This document shows, piece by piece, positions 17,231 through 26,616 of a stretch of DNA of 64,000 nucleotides. Source of the DNA: Cohnella sp. SGD-V74 (GTDB taxonomy: Bacteria > Bacillota > Bacilli > Paenibacillales > Paenibacillaceae); the NCBI RefSeq assembly GCF_003001675.1, contig NZ_PVYW01000001.1, forward strand, positions 310,001-374,000, read 5' to 3'. A program made the position numbers and the translations under genes. The notes below the pieces were generated by a model. The model saw only the letters and a program-made list of their open reading frames with translations. It made no database searches and was not told the origin of the DNA. Each line of letters starts with the position of its first letter. The first letter of the stretch is position 1.

Positions 17231-18388
17231 ATGCTCTCATTGTATCAAAAATACTGGAGGACCGCTTTTGATCTTGGCGTAATCGCGCTTACCGTATGGC
17301 TGACGATGTACGTATTCAGCTACTTGTACAATCTTGCGACGCCCGTATTTCTCTCCTTCCTCATCTTCTGGATCATCGAACCGCTGGCCAGACGGCTCAA
17401 CCGCATCGGGTTGCCCAAATCGATCGCCACCGGCATCAGCATTCTGTTTTTCACGCTCGTCGTTCTCGCCGTTTTCTTCGGGCTTGGATACATATTCACG
17501 ATCCAGATTACCCAGCTTGCGGACGATCTGCCGAAATACCAGAAATTGCTGCAGGGCCAAGTGACCTCCATCGCGGAGAGGCTGCAGAACGAAGCCGACG
17601 CGCTGCCTCCGGATGTCGCCCAGAAGCTGAGCAACGCCGCAGCATACGTGACCGACTTGGGCGCGAATTGGGCGGGCAAGTTCCTGAAATGGCTCGTCGG
17701 ATTCCTGACTTCCTTCTCCTCGTTTATTCTGAACATTTCGATCGCCATCATTCTCGCTTATTTCTTGAGCCTGGAGATCGAAACCTGGAAGAAAGTCTCG
17801 ACGGATCGAGCGCCCAAAACGCTCAAAATCGCCTTCGAATTTCTTCGCAACAACGTGTTCAAAGGAATCGGCGCTTATCTGAAAGCGCAAGGCAAGCTGA
17901 TCAGCATCACGTTTCTCGTCATTTTCGTCGCCTTGCTCGCTCTGGGCGTAAACAACGCTTTCTCGATCGCCTTGCTTGCGGGCATCTTCGACGTGCTTCC
18001 GCTGCTCGGCGTCAACACGCTGTTCATCCCGTGGATCGTCTACTTGTTCATCGTAGGGGACACGACGCTCGCCATCTGGCTCACCGCGCTGCTGCTCGTC
18101 GTAACGCTGACCCGGCAATTTCTCGAACCTAGAATTACCGGACAGACCGTCGGCGTATCCGCCTTCACGATGCTTGCCTTTATGATGATCTCCCTGTCTC
18201 TGTTCGGCGTCGCCGGATTGATTCTGGCCCCGATTCTGATGATTTTGCTTAAAGCGTTGTACGATCAAGGCTACTTCCACAGATGGGTGCGGTTCCCGAA
18301 CGACGAATTCAACGTGCATCCGCTTGCGCCGCAGCCCGCTGCCGCTACCGCTGGCGCCGAAGCTCCAGATGCCGAATCCCGTCCATAA
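17231..18388 (+). CDS. AI-2E family transporter (UPF0118)
   Basis: A 385-residue membrane protein with about seven transmembrane segments and the family motif region LLAGIFDVLPLLGVNTLFIPW, then EPRITGQTVG and LILAPILMILLKAL. Members include export proteins and a sodium/proton antiporter, so substrate is uncertain. The start at 17231 has GGAAGGCTGAC upstream. The C-terminal tail (LAPQPAAATAGAEAPDAE) overlaps the convergent penicillin-binding gene by 44 bases. Confidence 0.85.
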   Translation: MLSLYQKYWRTAFDLGVIALTVWLTMYVFSYLYNLATPVFLSFLIFWIIEPLARRLNRIGLPKSIATGISILFFTLVVLAVFFGLGYIFTIQITQLADDLPKYQKLLQGQVTSIAERLQNEADALPPDVAQKLSNAAAYVTDLGANWAGKFLKWLVGFLTSFSSFILNISIAIILAYFLSLEIETWKKVSTDRAPKTLKIAFEFLRNNVFKGIGAYLKAQGKLISITFLVIFVALLALGVNNAFSIALLAGIFDVLPLLGVNTLFIPWIVYLFIVGDTTLAIWLTALLLVVTLTRQFLEPRITGQTVGVSAFTMLAFMMISLSLFGVAGLILAPILMILLKALYDQGYFHRWVRFPNDEFNVHPLAPQPAAATAGAEAPDAESRP

Positions 18389-20156
18389 TGTTGCCGAACA
18401 CCGTCGCGCCGCGGTTGCGCAGGCCCGCCGGCTGATCCTCGATCAGCACGGCGACCGCGTACCGCGGCTTTTCGCTTACGGGGCCGTAGCCGACGAACCA
18501 ATGGTCGTTGCGGCCTTTTTGCTTGCCCGCAAGCTCCGCCGTGCCCGATTTGCCCGCAAGCGGCCACTCGGCCCCCCGCAAAGCGGCGGCGGCGGTCCCT
18601 TCCCTCACGACCGCAAGCATCCCTTTGCGCAGCGCCGCGGCCGTCTCCGGCTCGATTCGCCCGTACCTGGAAGGCGCGGACTGGACGTCGAGCGAAGCCA
18701 TCAGTCCTCCGTCCGCATACCGAATCTCCTTCACGAGCCTCGGCGCGAACACGCGGCCGTCATGCACAATCGTCACAGCCATGTTCGCCGCCTGCAGCGG
18801 AGTGACCCGCACGTCCCGTTGGCCGATGCCCGATCCCGTTCTCGCTCCCCCGTCTTTGGCGATCCGCTTGTTCAAGAACACGGCTCCCGCTTCTTCCTCG
18901 CTAAGCAGCCTCAATGGATCGCCGTCGACGAACCGCTCGGCGTGCCAGCCCACTTGTCTCGCGAAGCCCAGCCGTTCCGCCGTAATTTGCAGCCAAGCCG
19001 GATCGAGCCGCTCGGCCAAAGTTGCAAAAGCGACGTTGCACGACTGCGCGTAAGCTTGCTCCAGCGTCAGATGACCGTGCCCGCCCTCCTTCCAGCACTT
19101 CAAGCCGTACTTGCCGTATTTTCCGTCGCAGTAAAACGTCTCGTGCCACCCCGTCTTGCCCGCCTCCAGCGCCGCCGCCAGCGTCACCGTCTTGAATACG
19201 GAGCCCGGCGGGACGGCGGTAACCGCATGATTGCGTTCGTCCGTGCCCTCGGCGCCGATATGGTAAGGGTCCAGCTGCGGAAGGGACACCATAGCAAGAA
19301 TGTCGGCATTGGCCGCATCCAGCACGACGATCGCCCCTTTGCCGATTCCGTATTGCTTCAGTGCCGACTCGGCGATGCGTTGAATGTCCAGATCGAGCGT
19401 CGTCGTTACTTGAATCGGGAAATGGGGGTTGTCGTCCGCCGTTAATCGCAGCCCCAAGCCTTGCAGCGGTCTTCTCGTTGCATCCGTCACCTGCTTCACC
19501 GTCGTCTCGGATCTTCCCTGAAGAAGACGGTCCAACGATTTCTCCAACCCCGCGCCCCCAATCGCCGCCGTCGTCTTCATCCTTTTCCGGGAGATTCGAT
19601 CCTCGTAAACAAGCCGAGCATACTCGGGATGCTGCGAGACGTAGCCGATCGCATGAAGAGGCGTTATGCCCGAGGGGTATCGATTAAGATAGGGCAGGAC
19701 GGCTACGCCGAGCAGATTCGCCCGTTCGATCAAGCGTATCTGCTCGGCGGTCAGATCGGCCGCCACCCCGGAGCCCGGGCGGCGCCATACGGCCGGCTCC
19801 CGCAATCGGTCCAGCCATCCGTCCAGCACGTCCTCCTCCACGCCCAAGCTGGCCGCCAGCTCGCGAATGTCCCGCTCCGCTCCTCTTGGTTTTCCGTTGC
19901 CCGGAAAAGCCGCCAAGCCATGCACCGTTTGGCCGGTCAACAAGCGCCCCCGGCGATCGCGAAACTGCCCGCGTCCGCTGTCGAGCAGCAGAGCGTCGGA
20001 ATGCTGCAGAACGGCGGATGCGCTCAGCGAGCCGCTCACGTTCTTCGCTCCGCCTCCCCCGATTTGCAGCCAGGCCAGTCTCGCCCCCAGCACGCCGAAC
20101 AACGTCGCCAGCAGCAAGAGTATCCGAAACGCCCTCGTGGATGTTTCCCGCCTCAT
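18345..20156 (-). CDS. Class B penicillin-binding protein (transpeptidase)
   Basis: A protein of about 603 residues with one N-terminal membrane helix (about 10-30), a PBP dimerisation domain and a C-terminal transpeptidase domain. The catalytic motifs are intact: SVFK (S319), SCN (372) and KSGT (536). It cross-links peptidoglycan; the compact size and HAIGYVSQHPEYARLVYED region suggest a SpoVD/PBP2-like or sporulation-linked role, but no PASTA domain is seen. I choose the ATG at 20156 (MRRETSTRAFRI), which has AAGGGG 10 bases upstream; an in-frame ATG at 20216 is possible. Confidence 0.87.
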   Translation of the reverse strand: MRRETSTRAFRILLLLATLFGVLGARLAWLQIGGGGAKNVSGSLSASAVLQHSDALLLDSGRGQFRDRRGRLLTGQTVHGLAAFPGNGKPRGAERDIRELAASLGVEEDVLDGWLDRLREPAVWRRPGSGVAADLTAEQIRLIERANLLGVAVLPYLNRYPSGITPLHAIGYVSQHPEYARLVYEDRISRKRMKTTAAIGGAGLEKSLDRLLQGRSETTVKQVTDATRRPLQGLGLRLTADDNPHFPIQVTTTLDLDIQRIAESALKQYGIGKGAIVVLDAANADILAMVSLPQLDPYHIGAEGTDERNHAVTAVPPGSVFKTVTLAAALEAGKTGWHETFYCDGKYGKYGLKCWKEGGHGHLTLEQAYAQSCNVAFATLAERLDPAWLQITAERLGFARQVGWHAERFVDGDPLRLLSEEEAGAVFLNKRIAKDGGARTGSGIGQRDVRVTPLQAANMAVTIVHDGRVFAPRLVKEIRYADGGLMASLDVQSAPSRYGRIEPETAAALRKGMLAVVREGTAAAALRGAEWPLAGKSGTAELAGKQKGRNDHWFVGYGPVSEKPRYAVAVLIEDQPAGLRNRGATVFGNIMDGIRHLELRRQR

Positions 20157-20230
20157 CTTTCGATTGCCCCTTTTTTCTTTTCTCCTCCCTAGGATTTCCA
20201 TAATTCGCTCAAACAAGCAAGATCGCCGTT

Positions 20231-20277
20231 ATGAAAAAGAGGCCTTCTCCACAAACGGGAGAAGACCTCTTGTCGAC
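20231..20277 (-). terminator. Terminator of the chemoreceptor gene
   Basis: On the minus strand AAGAGGTCTTCTCC pairs with GGAGAAGGCCTCTT around a 7-base loop and is followed by TTTC. It starts 8 bases past the stop at 20285. Confidence 0.88.
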
Positions 20278-20284
20278 CAAAGGG

Positions 20285-22399
20285 TTAGGATACGGTGAAC
20301 CGGCTCAGCGATTCGCGCAGCTTGCCCGACACCGCCTCCAGGTTGTTCGACAGTTGAACCAGGCCGTCGCTGATGCTCAACTGCTCGTTGCTCAAGGAAG
20401 CGACTTCCTCGGACGTAGCCGACGCTTCTTCCGCGACCGCGCTGACGTTGCTCATCGCAAGAGCAAGCGTGCTCTGCGCGCCTTCAAGCTGACGAACCGA
20501 ATCCGTAGCCGAAGACAGCCTGTTGATGAATCCGCTCATATTGTCCTGCACCGTCACGAAGATCTGATTGGCTTCGCGAACCGAGTCGATCTGCTCCTGG
20601 AAGATCGGATACGCCTCGGACAGCACGCTGACCGTCTCGTCGATCTCGCGCGAGATGTTCTCGACGATGCCGCCAACGATGCCGATCGACTCGCGGGACT
20701 GATCGGCCAGCTTGCGGATTTCGTCGGCGACGACCATAAAGCCTTTGCCGGCCGCTCCGGCCCGCGCCGCTTCGATGGTGGCGTTCAAGGACAAAATGTT
20801 CGTCTGTTTGGTAATATTGCCGAGCACGTCGAGAATTTTGCGGATCGAACCGGTGCTCTCTTGCAGCTTGTCTACCTTCTCGACCATCGAACGGGTCATC
20901 TCTTCCGTCTGTCCGGTCTTCTGGATCAGGTTGTCCATATAGACCGAACCCGTGCGGCCGGCTTCCTCTACCTCATTGGCCGATTGCCCCATCTCGACGT
21001 TGGAGTCGATGACGGATTGAACCTGCGAGCCGATCTGCACGGTCAGATCCGAGCCCTTCTCCGCCTCTACCGCGAGATTCGTCGCGCCGTTGGCGATCTC
21101 TTCGGTCGCCACGGCGATTTCCTTGGCCGCTCCGGCCGTCTTGCGCGAAGCGTCGGACAGCGATGCCGCGGTCGCCAGCACCTCTTGCGCGGACTGATTC
21201 GTCTGGCGAACCAGTCCGGTAATTTCCTCCATCATCCGGTTAAAGCTCTCCGACACTTGACCGATCTCGTCCTTGCTCCGATTGGTGGAACGAACGGTCA
21301 GATTGCCGCGTTCGCCTTCGTTCATCAGCGTGCGCAGCTGCGCCAGCGGACGGCCGACCGTCAGCATGACGATCATGCCGATTCCGGCCGCGATGAGCGC
21401 CGCAATCAAGGACATCAGCCACGTCAGGTTGCTGATCGCTTTGGCATCCTTGACGAGGAAAGAAACCGGGATATTGCCGATCAGCTTCCAGCCGTTGTTT
21501 TCCAGAAATCCGGCGGACGACAGCACTTTCGTCCCGTCAACCGTAATCGTCGAGGATGAATCCTGCTCCGGCAGGTCGTATCCGTACGCCGAGCCCATCT
21601 TGTCCGCGCTCGGTCCGTACACGATCGTTTTGTCGCCGGAGACGATGTAAGCCGAGCTGCCTTCTCCGAAGTTGACCGTCTTCATCTCGTCTTCCAGCGT
21701 CTTGATCTTGATCTCCATCATCAGCAGATAAGGCTTCCCTTGATTCAGCAGGCGACCGAGCACGAAAGTCGGCGCCCCGCGCTTGTTGTCCAACCCTTTG
21801 GCCAACGTCGGAATCCAGACCGCCTTGCCGTTCGCTTCGGAGATCGTCTTCAGGAATGGCTGCTCGGAGACCGCTTCCCGGTCGAGCGACGTGCCCGTGG
21901 AGATGAATTGTCCGCCCTCGTACATCGGAATGAGGGAGATCGACTCGTAGCTCGAATCGGCCATCGCTACGCTGTTCAGCTTCTCCGTCAGCTGGCGGGC
22001 CGTATCGAACGTCTCATAATCGTCCTTCGTGACCGCCAATGTGCCCAGCAGGCTGATAAAGCTCGAATCGGTAATGAATTGCAGCGACTGACGCTCGAAG
22101 CCTCCGAGCATAAGCGCGATCTTGCCGGCCGTCTGCACGGCCGTCTGGCTGCTCGAATCGGCGACCTTCTGCTGAATGATCGAGCTCGACTTGGAATAAG
22201 AAAACCATCCCAGAATGAGGACGCAAGCGAGAATGCTGCAGAAAATAAGCAAAAATAGCTTCATCCCAACGGAACGTATCGGATTTTCGAATTTCGTTTC
22301 CTTCAGTTGCCCGCCCACACGTTTAGATAAACCGCTTACAGTTTTGGAAGCTTTCTTCCAATTCTCTGCTCCCATTTTCTCACGCCACGATTGTTTCAT
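20285..22399 (-). CDS. Methyl-accepting chemotaxis protein
   Basis: A 704-residue chemoreceptor. After a 45-residue basic cytoplasmic leader comes TM1 (about 46-68), an extracytoplasmic dCache-like sensor (about 70-320), TM2 (about 325-350), HAMP, and a long coiled-coil signalling domain with the hairpin tip [32 protein letters not shown]. It senses an unknown ligand and signals to CheA/CheW. It is a single gene with its own SigD promoter and terminator; no other chemotaxis gene is nearby. Confidence 0.95.
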   Translation of the reverse strand: MKQSWREKMGAENWKKASKTVSGLSKRVGGQLKETKFENPIRSVGMKLFLLIFCSILACVLILGWFSYSKSSSIIQQKVADSSSQTAVQTAGKIALMLGGFERQSLQFITDSSFISLLGTLAVTKDDYETFDTARQLTEKLNSVAMADSSYESISLIPMYEGGQFISTGTSLDREAVSEQPFLKTISEANGKAVWIPTLAKGLDNKRGAPTFVLGRLLNQGKPYLLMMEIKIKTLEDEMKTVNFGEGSSAYIVSGDKTIVYGPSADKMGSAYGYDLPEQDSSSTITVDGTKVLSSAGFLENNGWKLIGNIPVSFLVKDAKAISNLTWLMSLIAALIAAGIGMIVMLTVGRPLAQLRTLMNEGERGNLTVRSTNRSKDEIGQVSESFNRMMEEITGLVRQTNQSAQEVLATAASLSDASRKTAGAAKEIAVATEEIANGATNLAVEAEKGSDLTVQIGSQVQSVIDSNVEMGQSANEVEEAGRTGSVYMDNLIQKTGQTEEMTRSMVEKVDKLQESTGSIRKILDVLGNITKQTNILSLNATIEAARAGAAGKGFMVVADEIRKLADQSRESIGIVGGIVENISREIDETVSVLSEAYPIFQEQIDSVREANQIFVTVQDNMSGFINRLSSATDSVRQLEGAQSTLALAMSNVSAVAEEASATSEEVASLSNEQLSISDGLVQLSNNLEAVSGKLRESLSRFTVS

Positions 22400-22476
22400 C
22401 TGCTATTACCCTCCAACTATGTAGTGACGACTGACTGGCGGCACGAAAAAAGACTTGCCTGAACACGACAAAGTAT

Positions 22477-22504
22477 TTATCGGCCGCTTGGGTGGCTAAG
22501 TTTA
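22477..22504 (-). promoter_or_regulatory. SigD (flagellar sigma) promoter of the chemoreceptor gene
   Basis: On the minus strand, -35 TAAA (22504-22501) and -10 GCCGATAA (22484-22477) both match the SigD consensus exactly. The spacer is 16 bases. It lies about 80 bases before the ATG at 22399. Confidence 0.8.
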
Positions 22505-22589
22505 CCTTTGTGTGATAAATTCGACAAGTCTATTTCTTTTTCCTCTTGTTTCCCCGATAATCCAAAAAATAATTTACGCAGAGATAACG

Positions 22590-23846
22590 CTACAGTCTCT
22601 TGCGCATAATGTCCAATGGGGCTACGGGCCGATCGGTTTTGACGCGGATTTTTTGCAGCGGATGGCGGGCTACGGTGAGCGGATTGCCTTCTTCGTCGGT
22701 AAACTCGCCCAGACGCTGAACGAACTGCCGGCCTCCAGGGCCGAAAAATTCGACCTCCATCCCCGGGCGGAACGGGCTGCGCTGCTGAACGGTGGCGATG
22801 CCGGACGCTTCGTCGTAATCGGTTACGACAGCCGCGAAGTCATACGGAGCAGGCTTCTCCTCCGGCTCGTAAATATGCTCCTCCGCTCCCGGAGTCGAAT
22901 AGAAGAACCCGGTATTAAGCGGACGGTTCGCCGCCTTGCCGATCTCGTCGACCCACTCCTGCCGCAGTTCGTATCGCTCGGGATCGGCCATGTAGGCGTC
23001 AATCGCCTGTCTGTAGGCGTTCACGACCGACGCGACGTAATGGATGCTCTTCATCCGGCCTTCGATCTTGAAGCTGTCGACTCCCGCATCGATCAGATCG
23101 GGAACATGCCGAATCATGCACAGGTCTTTGGACCCCATCGTGAACAGGTTCTCTCCCGGTTCCATGACCGATTGCTCGTCGGCATGCAAGTCGTACTTCC
23201 AGCGGCACGACTGGCAGCATCCGCCTCTGTTCGAGTCCCGGTCCGTAAAATGGTTGGACAGCACGCAGCGGCCCGACACGGACGAACACATCGCCCCATG
23301 GACGAACACTTCGAGTTCGATATCGACGCGCGTCTTCATCTCGGCGATCTCGTCCATCGTCGTCTCCCTCGCGAGCACGACGCGCGGCAGCCCTTCTTCC
23401 TTCCAGAATTGCACCGCCTGCCAGTTCATCGTCGACTGCTGCGTGCTCAGATGGACTTCCAGCTTGGGCGCGACCTTCTGCGCCGTTTCCACGATGGCGG
23501 GATCGGCGGCGATAATGGCGGCGATGCCGACGCTCTCAAGCTGACGCAAGTAGTCCGCCACTCCGTCCAAATCTTCCTGATGGGCGTATATATTCGTCGC
23601 CACGAATACTTTGGCCCCGTATTGCGCGGCGAACGCAACGCCTTCGCGCATCTCTTCGAAGCTGAAATTGTCGGCGTTGGACCTGAGGCCGTATTTCTGT
23701 CCGCCGATATAGACGGCGTCCGCCCCGTAGTGAACGGCGAACTTCAATTTCTCCAAGCTGCCGGCCGGGGCCAGCAGTTCGGGCTTGTCCAGACGCGTCC
23801 GCTTCCCCGCGTAACGCGGCTTGACGCGCGCTGCGACGTGATTCAT
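22590..23846 (-). CDS. trhP2: Peptidase U32-family tRNA hydroxylation protein, TrhP2/YrrO-like
   Basis: 418 residues starting MNHVAARVKPRYAGKRTRLD, then KPELLAPAGSLEKLKFAVHYGADAVYIGG. The C-terminal half has the U32 cysteine set (MCSSVSGRCVLSNHF, GGCCQSCRWKYDL) and SFKIEGRMKS. In Bacillus this pair (YrrN, YrrO) is needed for 5-hydroxyuridine formation at tRNA position 34; the name peptidase is historical. The ATG at 23846 sits 7 bases after GGAGGG, while the ATG at 23852 abuts it. It lies 23 bases downstream of its partner. Confidence 0.9.
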   Translation of the reverse strand: MNHVAARVKPRYAGKRTRLDKPELLAPAGSLEKLKFAVHYGADAVYIGGQKYGLRSNADNFSFEEMREGVAFAAQYGAKVFVATNIYAHQEDLDGVADYLRQLESVGIAAIIAADPAIVETAQKVAPKLEVHLSTQQSTMNWQAVQFWKEEGLPRVVLARETTMDEIAEMKTRVDIELEVFVHGAMCSSVSGRCVLSNHFTDRDSNRGGCCQSCRWKYDLHADEQSVMEPGENLFTMGSKDLCMIRHVPDLIDAGVDSFKIEGRMKSIHYVASVVNAYRQAIDAYMADPERYELRQEWVDEIGKAANRPLNTGFFYSTPGAEEHIYEPEEKPAPYDFAAVVTDYDEASGIATVQQRSPFRPGMEVEFFGPGGRQFVQRLGEFTDEEGNPLTVARHPLQKIRVKTDRPVAPLDIMRKRL

Positions 23847-23869
23847 CGTCATCCCTCCTGACGGATATA

Positions 23870-24805
23870 TCAATAAACCTGCTCTTTGTACAAAAATCCG
23901 AAGCCCAGCTCCCTGTCCGGACTTTGCAGCCGCCGAATGTTCTCCAGCGCTTCCTCGTCGAAGGCATAGCCTTCGGGATCGCGATGCCAGCGGTCCAGCG
24001 CTTCGCGATAGCTCCTCAGCACCGTTTCGTTGTATTCGTCGGATTTGAGCAGCGGTTCGATATAGAAGCTGTCGACCCCAGCCCGTATCAACTCGGGCAG
24101 CGCTTCGAGCAGGCAGATGTCGTCGGGGCTCATCACATGGGTGCCGTTCTCGTCCTCGTACACCGGGAACTTCTCGTCCGGGCGTTCCGCTTCGACGAGG
24201 TACAGCCCTCTGTCCGGCCCTTTGCGAATGAGCGTCGCCTCCCGGCCGAGATGCTGCATGTAGCTCTCCAGCAAATTGCGATGGGAATGATAAATGTTCG
24301 TCATCCCGTGAACCTGAACTTGAACCTCCATCGCCGCCTTCGCTTTCAGGTCGACGATCTCCTCTTCGTTCAGCTCGCGGGCGATAACGGCCCGGGAAGC
24401 TCCCCGTCTTCCCCAATAGGAAGCGGAAGAGGAGTTTGTCCCCGTCATCTCGGCGTTCCAGAAAAGCGGCACATCGGGAGCGTGCTCGCGCGCGTTCAGC
24501 AGCACCGCGGGATCGCCGAAAACGACGGCGTCAACCTGGGCGGCCTTGACGGCGCGCAAATACGCCGGCAGCGCTTCAAGCTCATGGTTGCGGAACAGCT
24601 TGTTCATGTTGACGTACAGTTTGGCTCCGAGCCGATGGGCGGCCTCGGCCGCCTTCTCCAGCTCTTCCTGCGCGATGTCGGCCGGCTGTCTCATGCCGAA
24701 CCGGGCTTCGCCGATCACAATCGCCGAAGCTCCGGCGCGAATATACCGCTCCATCTGACCGATGGAGCCGGCGGGAATGAGCAATTCGGGAATAGCTGTC
24801 GTAAT
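23870..24805 (-). CDS. trhP1: Peptidase U32-family tRNA hydroxylation protein, TrhP1/YrrN-like; probable ATT start
   Basis: About 311 residues with the U32 N-terminal pattern PELLIPAGSIGQMERYIRAGASAIVIGE and IRAGVDSFYIEPLLKSDEY; it lacks the Cys-rich second half of its partner, as YrrN does. No ATG, GTG or long-enough alternative exists: the frame is free of ATG and GTG from an upstream TAA at the mltG stop. GGAGGTG lies 7 bases before an ATT at 24805, which I take as the start. The only standard codon is a TTG at 24784 that lacks a ribosome site and would cut off PEL of the conserved motif. Confidence 0.8.
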   Translation of the reverse strand: MTTAIPELLIPAGSIGQMERYIRAGASAIVIGEARFGMRQPADIAQEELEKAAEAAHRLGAKLYVNMNKLFRNHELEALPAYLRAVKAAQVDAVVFGDPAVLLNAREHAPDVPLFWNAEMTGTNSSSASYWGRRGASRAVIARELNEEEIVDLKAKAAMEVQVQVHGMTNIYHSHRNLLESYMQHLGREATLIRKGPDRGLYLVEAERPDEKFPVYEDENGTHVMSPDDICLLEALPELIRAGVDSFYIEPLLKSDEYNETVLRSYREALDRWHRDPEGYAFDEEALENIRRLQSPDRELGFGFLYKEQVY

Positions 24806-24830
24806 GGAAATGCACCTCCGGGAAATCTTC

Positions 24831-24884
24831 GACCCGGCGAGCCGTCCCGGAGCATCTCTATGCTGCGGAACGGTTCGCCGGGTC
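24831..24884 (-). other. Long intercistronic stem-loop between mltG and trhP1
   Basis: Transcribed strand: GACCCGGCGA pairs perfectly with TCGCCGGGTC, and the inner ACCGTTCCGCAGCAT pairs with ATGCTCCGGGACGGC with two mismatches and one wobble. The loop is AGAG. No T-run follows, so it is not a simple terminator. A processing site or attenuator is possible. Confidence 0.75.
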
Positions 24885-24910
24885 GGCGCGCATTCGCGGG
24901 AATGCGGATG

Positions 24911-26233
24911 TTATTGTTCGACGTTCTTCTCGCTCAGCTTGATATTCTTCTGATGCTGGGCGTAAGTTTCGGCGAAGAGGTGGGTGTTCGTTCCATCCTT
25001 CTTCGTCACGTAGTACAGATATTCGGTCTGATCCGGGTACAGAGCGGCTTCGATCGACTTCAAGCTCGGCGTGGCGATCGGTCCCGGAGGCAGCCCTTGA
25101 TTCAAGTACGTATTGTAAGGACTGTTCACCTTCAGATCCGCTTCGAGCAGCCGCTCCTTCTGCTTGTCGAGCAAGTATTGCACCGTCGCGTCGATCTGGA
25201 GCGGCATCTTCTTCTTAAGCCGATTCTGAATGACGCCGGAGACGATCGGCCGCTCCTCGTCCGCGACAACTTCGCGCTCCACCAAGGAAGCGATCGTCAG
25301 CAGTTGATGCACCGTCAACCCTCGTTCCTCCAAGACGCCCAGCCAATCCTCCGGCAGCTGGTCCAGCTTGCGATCCAGCTCGGCAAGCATGCGGTTGATG
25401 ACTTCCGTCTCCGTGCTGCCCGCCTTCATCTCGTACGTTTCCGGGAACAGGTAGCCTTCCAGCGGATAGCGGAGGCTTCCGTCGCTCGGCAGTCCTTTCG
25501 TCCAGATGGACCCGGTCCACAGTTCCGGCTTGTTCGCTGCCTCCATGAACTTCTCCTTGTCTACGCCCGCCTTCTCCGCAAGCCGTTCCGAGATCTGCGA
25601 CACGGTGAAGCCTTCGGGAATCGTAAACTTGATCGTCTCGGCGGCGACCGTATCCCCTTTGTTCAGCTTGGCCACGATTTCGTCGCGGGTCATTCCCGGC
25701 GTCAGCTCGTACTCTCCCGCCTGAAACCGCGAGCCTTCCCCTTCGACCTTCAACCAACTGCTAAAAAGAAAAGCGTTACGGATAAGTCCTTGTTCCTCCA
25801 GCAGTTCGGCGACCTTCTGGGCGCGCATGCCGGAAGTAATCGTGAATTTCACCGGAGCGGAAGCCGCCGGAGCCGGTCTCAGGCCGTTCCATGCATAAAA
25901 AAGAGTTCCGCCCACCATCGCCAGCACCAGGCTCAGCGCGATCAGGAACGACCAGAGCAGCACTTTCGGCTTACGCCGCCGCACAGCCGGAACGGAAGTC
26001 GTTCTTGCATTCGGCTCTTGCCGGGAAGGCTCGCCGTCGGCGGATCGATCCGCCCCGGCTCCCCAGCCCGGGCCCTCCGAACGCGAAGCCGCCGAACGGG
26101 ACAACTGCGGCAACCTGCCGCTCTCTGTCGCCGCTGCCGTTTCCTTCCTGTCCTGCGGCCTATTGCCGTCGTCCGGCGTCTTGTCTCCGTATATGGATCT
26201 CCATCCCGTAGTCGGTTCATCGTCTCTATTCAA
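24911..26233 (-). CDS. mltG: Endolytic murein transglycosylase MltG
   Basis: 440 residues: a long polar cytoplasmic leader (1-88) rich in Arg, Glu and Pro, one membrane helix (about 90-115), then a LysM-like and YceG domain. Catalytic-region motifs are IASLVEREVVADEERP (Glu nucleophile region) and SPYNTYLNQGLPPGPIATPS. MltG cleaves nascent peptidoglycan strands and sets glycan length. The cytoplasmic leader is longer than in E. coli but common in Firmicutes. It lies 71 bases after the DUF1292 gene. Confidence 0.93.
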   Translation of the reverse strand: MNRDDEPTTGWRSIYGDKTPDDGNRPQDRKETAAATESGRLPQLSRSAASRSEGPGWGAGADRSADGEPSRQEPNARTTSVPAVRRRKPKVLLWSFLIALSLVLAMVGGTLFYAWNGLRPAPAASAPVKFTITSGMRAQKVAELLEEQGLIRNAFLFSSWLKVEGEGSRFQAGEYELTPGMTRDEIVAKLNKGDTVAAETIKFTIPEGFTVSQISERLAEKAGVDKEKFMEAANKPELWTGSIWTKGLPSDGSLRYPLEGYLFPETYEMKAGSTETEVINRMLAELDRKLDQLPEDWLGVLEERGLTVHQLLTIASLVEREVVADEERPIVSGVIQNRLKKKMPLQIDATVQYLLDKQKERLLEADLKVNSPYNTYLNQGLPPGPIATPSLKSIEAALYPDQTEYLYYVTKKDGTNTHLFAETYAQHQKNIKLSEKNVEQ

Positions 26234-26304
26234 GCTATTTCCCCTCCAGCAAACCTGTCGTCACCGAGAAAAAGAGCGGTCGCCCGCTCTTCGATCGATG
26301 ATCT

Positions 26305-26616
26305 CTACGGCCGTTCGTCGCTGCCGAACTGCGAATCGTCGAAGGCTTCGGCGACAAGCTCCCATTCATCCTCGTCCGCGACGGACTCAAGCTCGACCTC
26401 GCCGGCCGAATTGGCGACGATCTTGAACACTTCAATCTCGTCGTCCCGCTGCATCTCTTTCGTCTGCAGAATCGCATAGCGGCTGCCTCCGACGGACAAT
26501 TCCGCGGCGATGCGATAAGTCAGAGTCTCGCCGTCGTCGGCGAGCAGTTCGACGCTGTCTCCGTAACGTTCGCTCAACCCCGCCGGAGACGGATCGCCGT
26601 CGCGAATATCAGGCAT
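26305..26616 (-). CDS. DUF1292 protein, second copy
   Basis: 103 residues, strongly acidic, with GDSVELLADDGETLTYRIAAELSVGG and EIEVFKIV...EVELESVADEDEWELVAEAFD, the DUF1292 (YrzB) pattern. It overlaps the 3' end of the other DUF1292 gene by 8 bases. The two are diverged paralogs in tandem. Function is unknown. Confidence 0.8.
   Translation of the reverse strand: MPDIRDGDPSPAGLSERYGDSVELLADDGETLTYRIAAELSVGGSRYAILQTKEMQRDDEIEVFKIVANSAGEVELESVADEDEWELVAEAFDDSQFGSDERP

Noticed and set aside
22590..24416. 608-codon version of the TrhP2-like protein
   Set aside because: The first 190 codons are the TrhP1 gene in another phase; the true start with a ribosome site is 23846.
23924..26479. About 850-codon plus-strand frame over trhP1 and mltG
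   Set aside because: Shadow of two certain genes and the hairpin between them.
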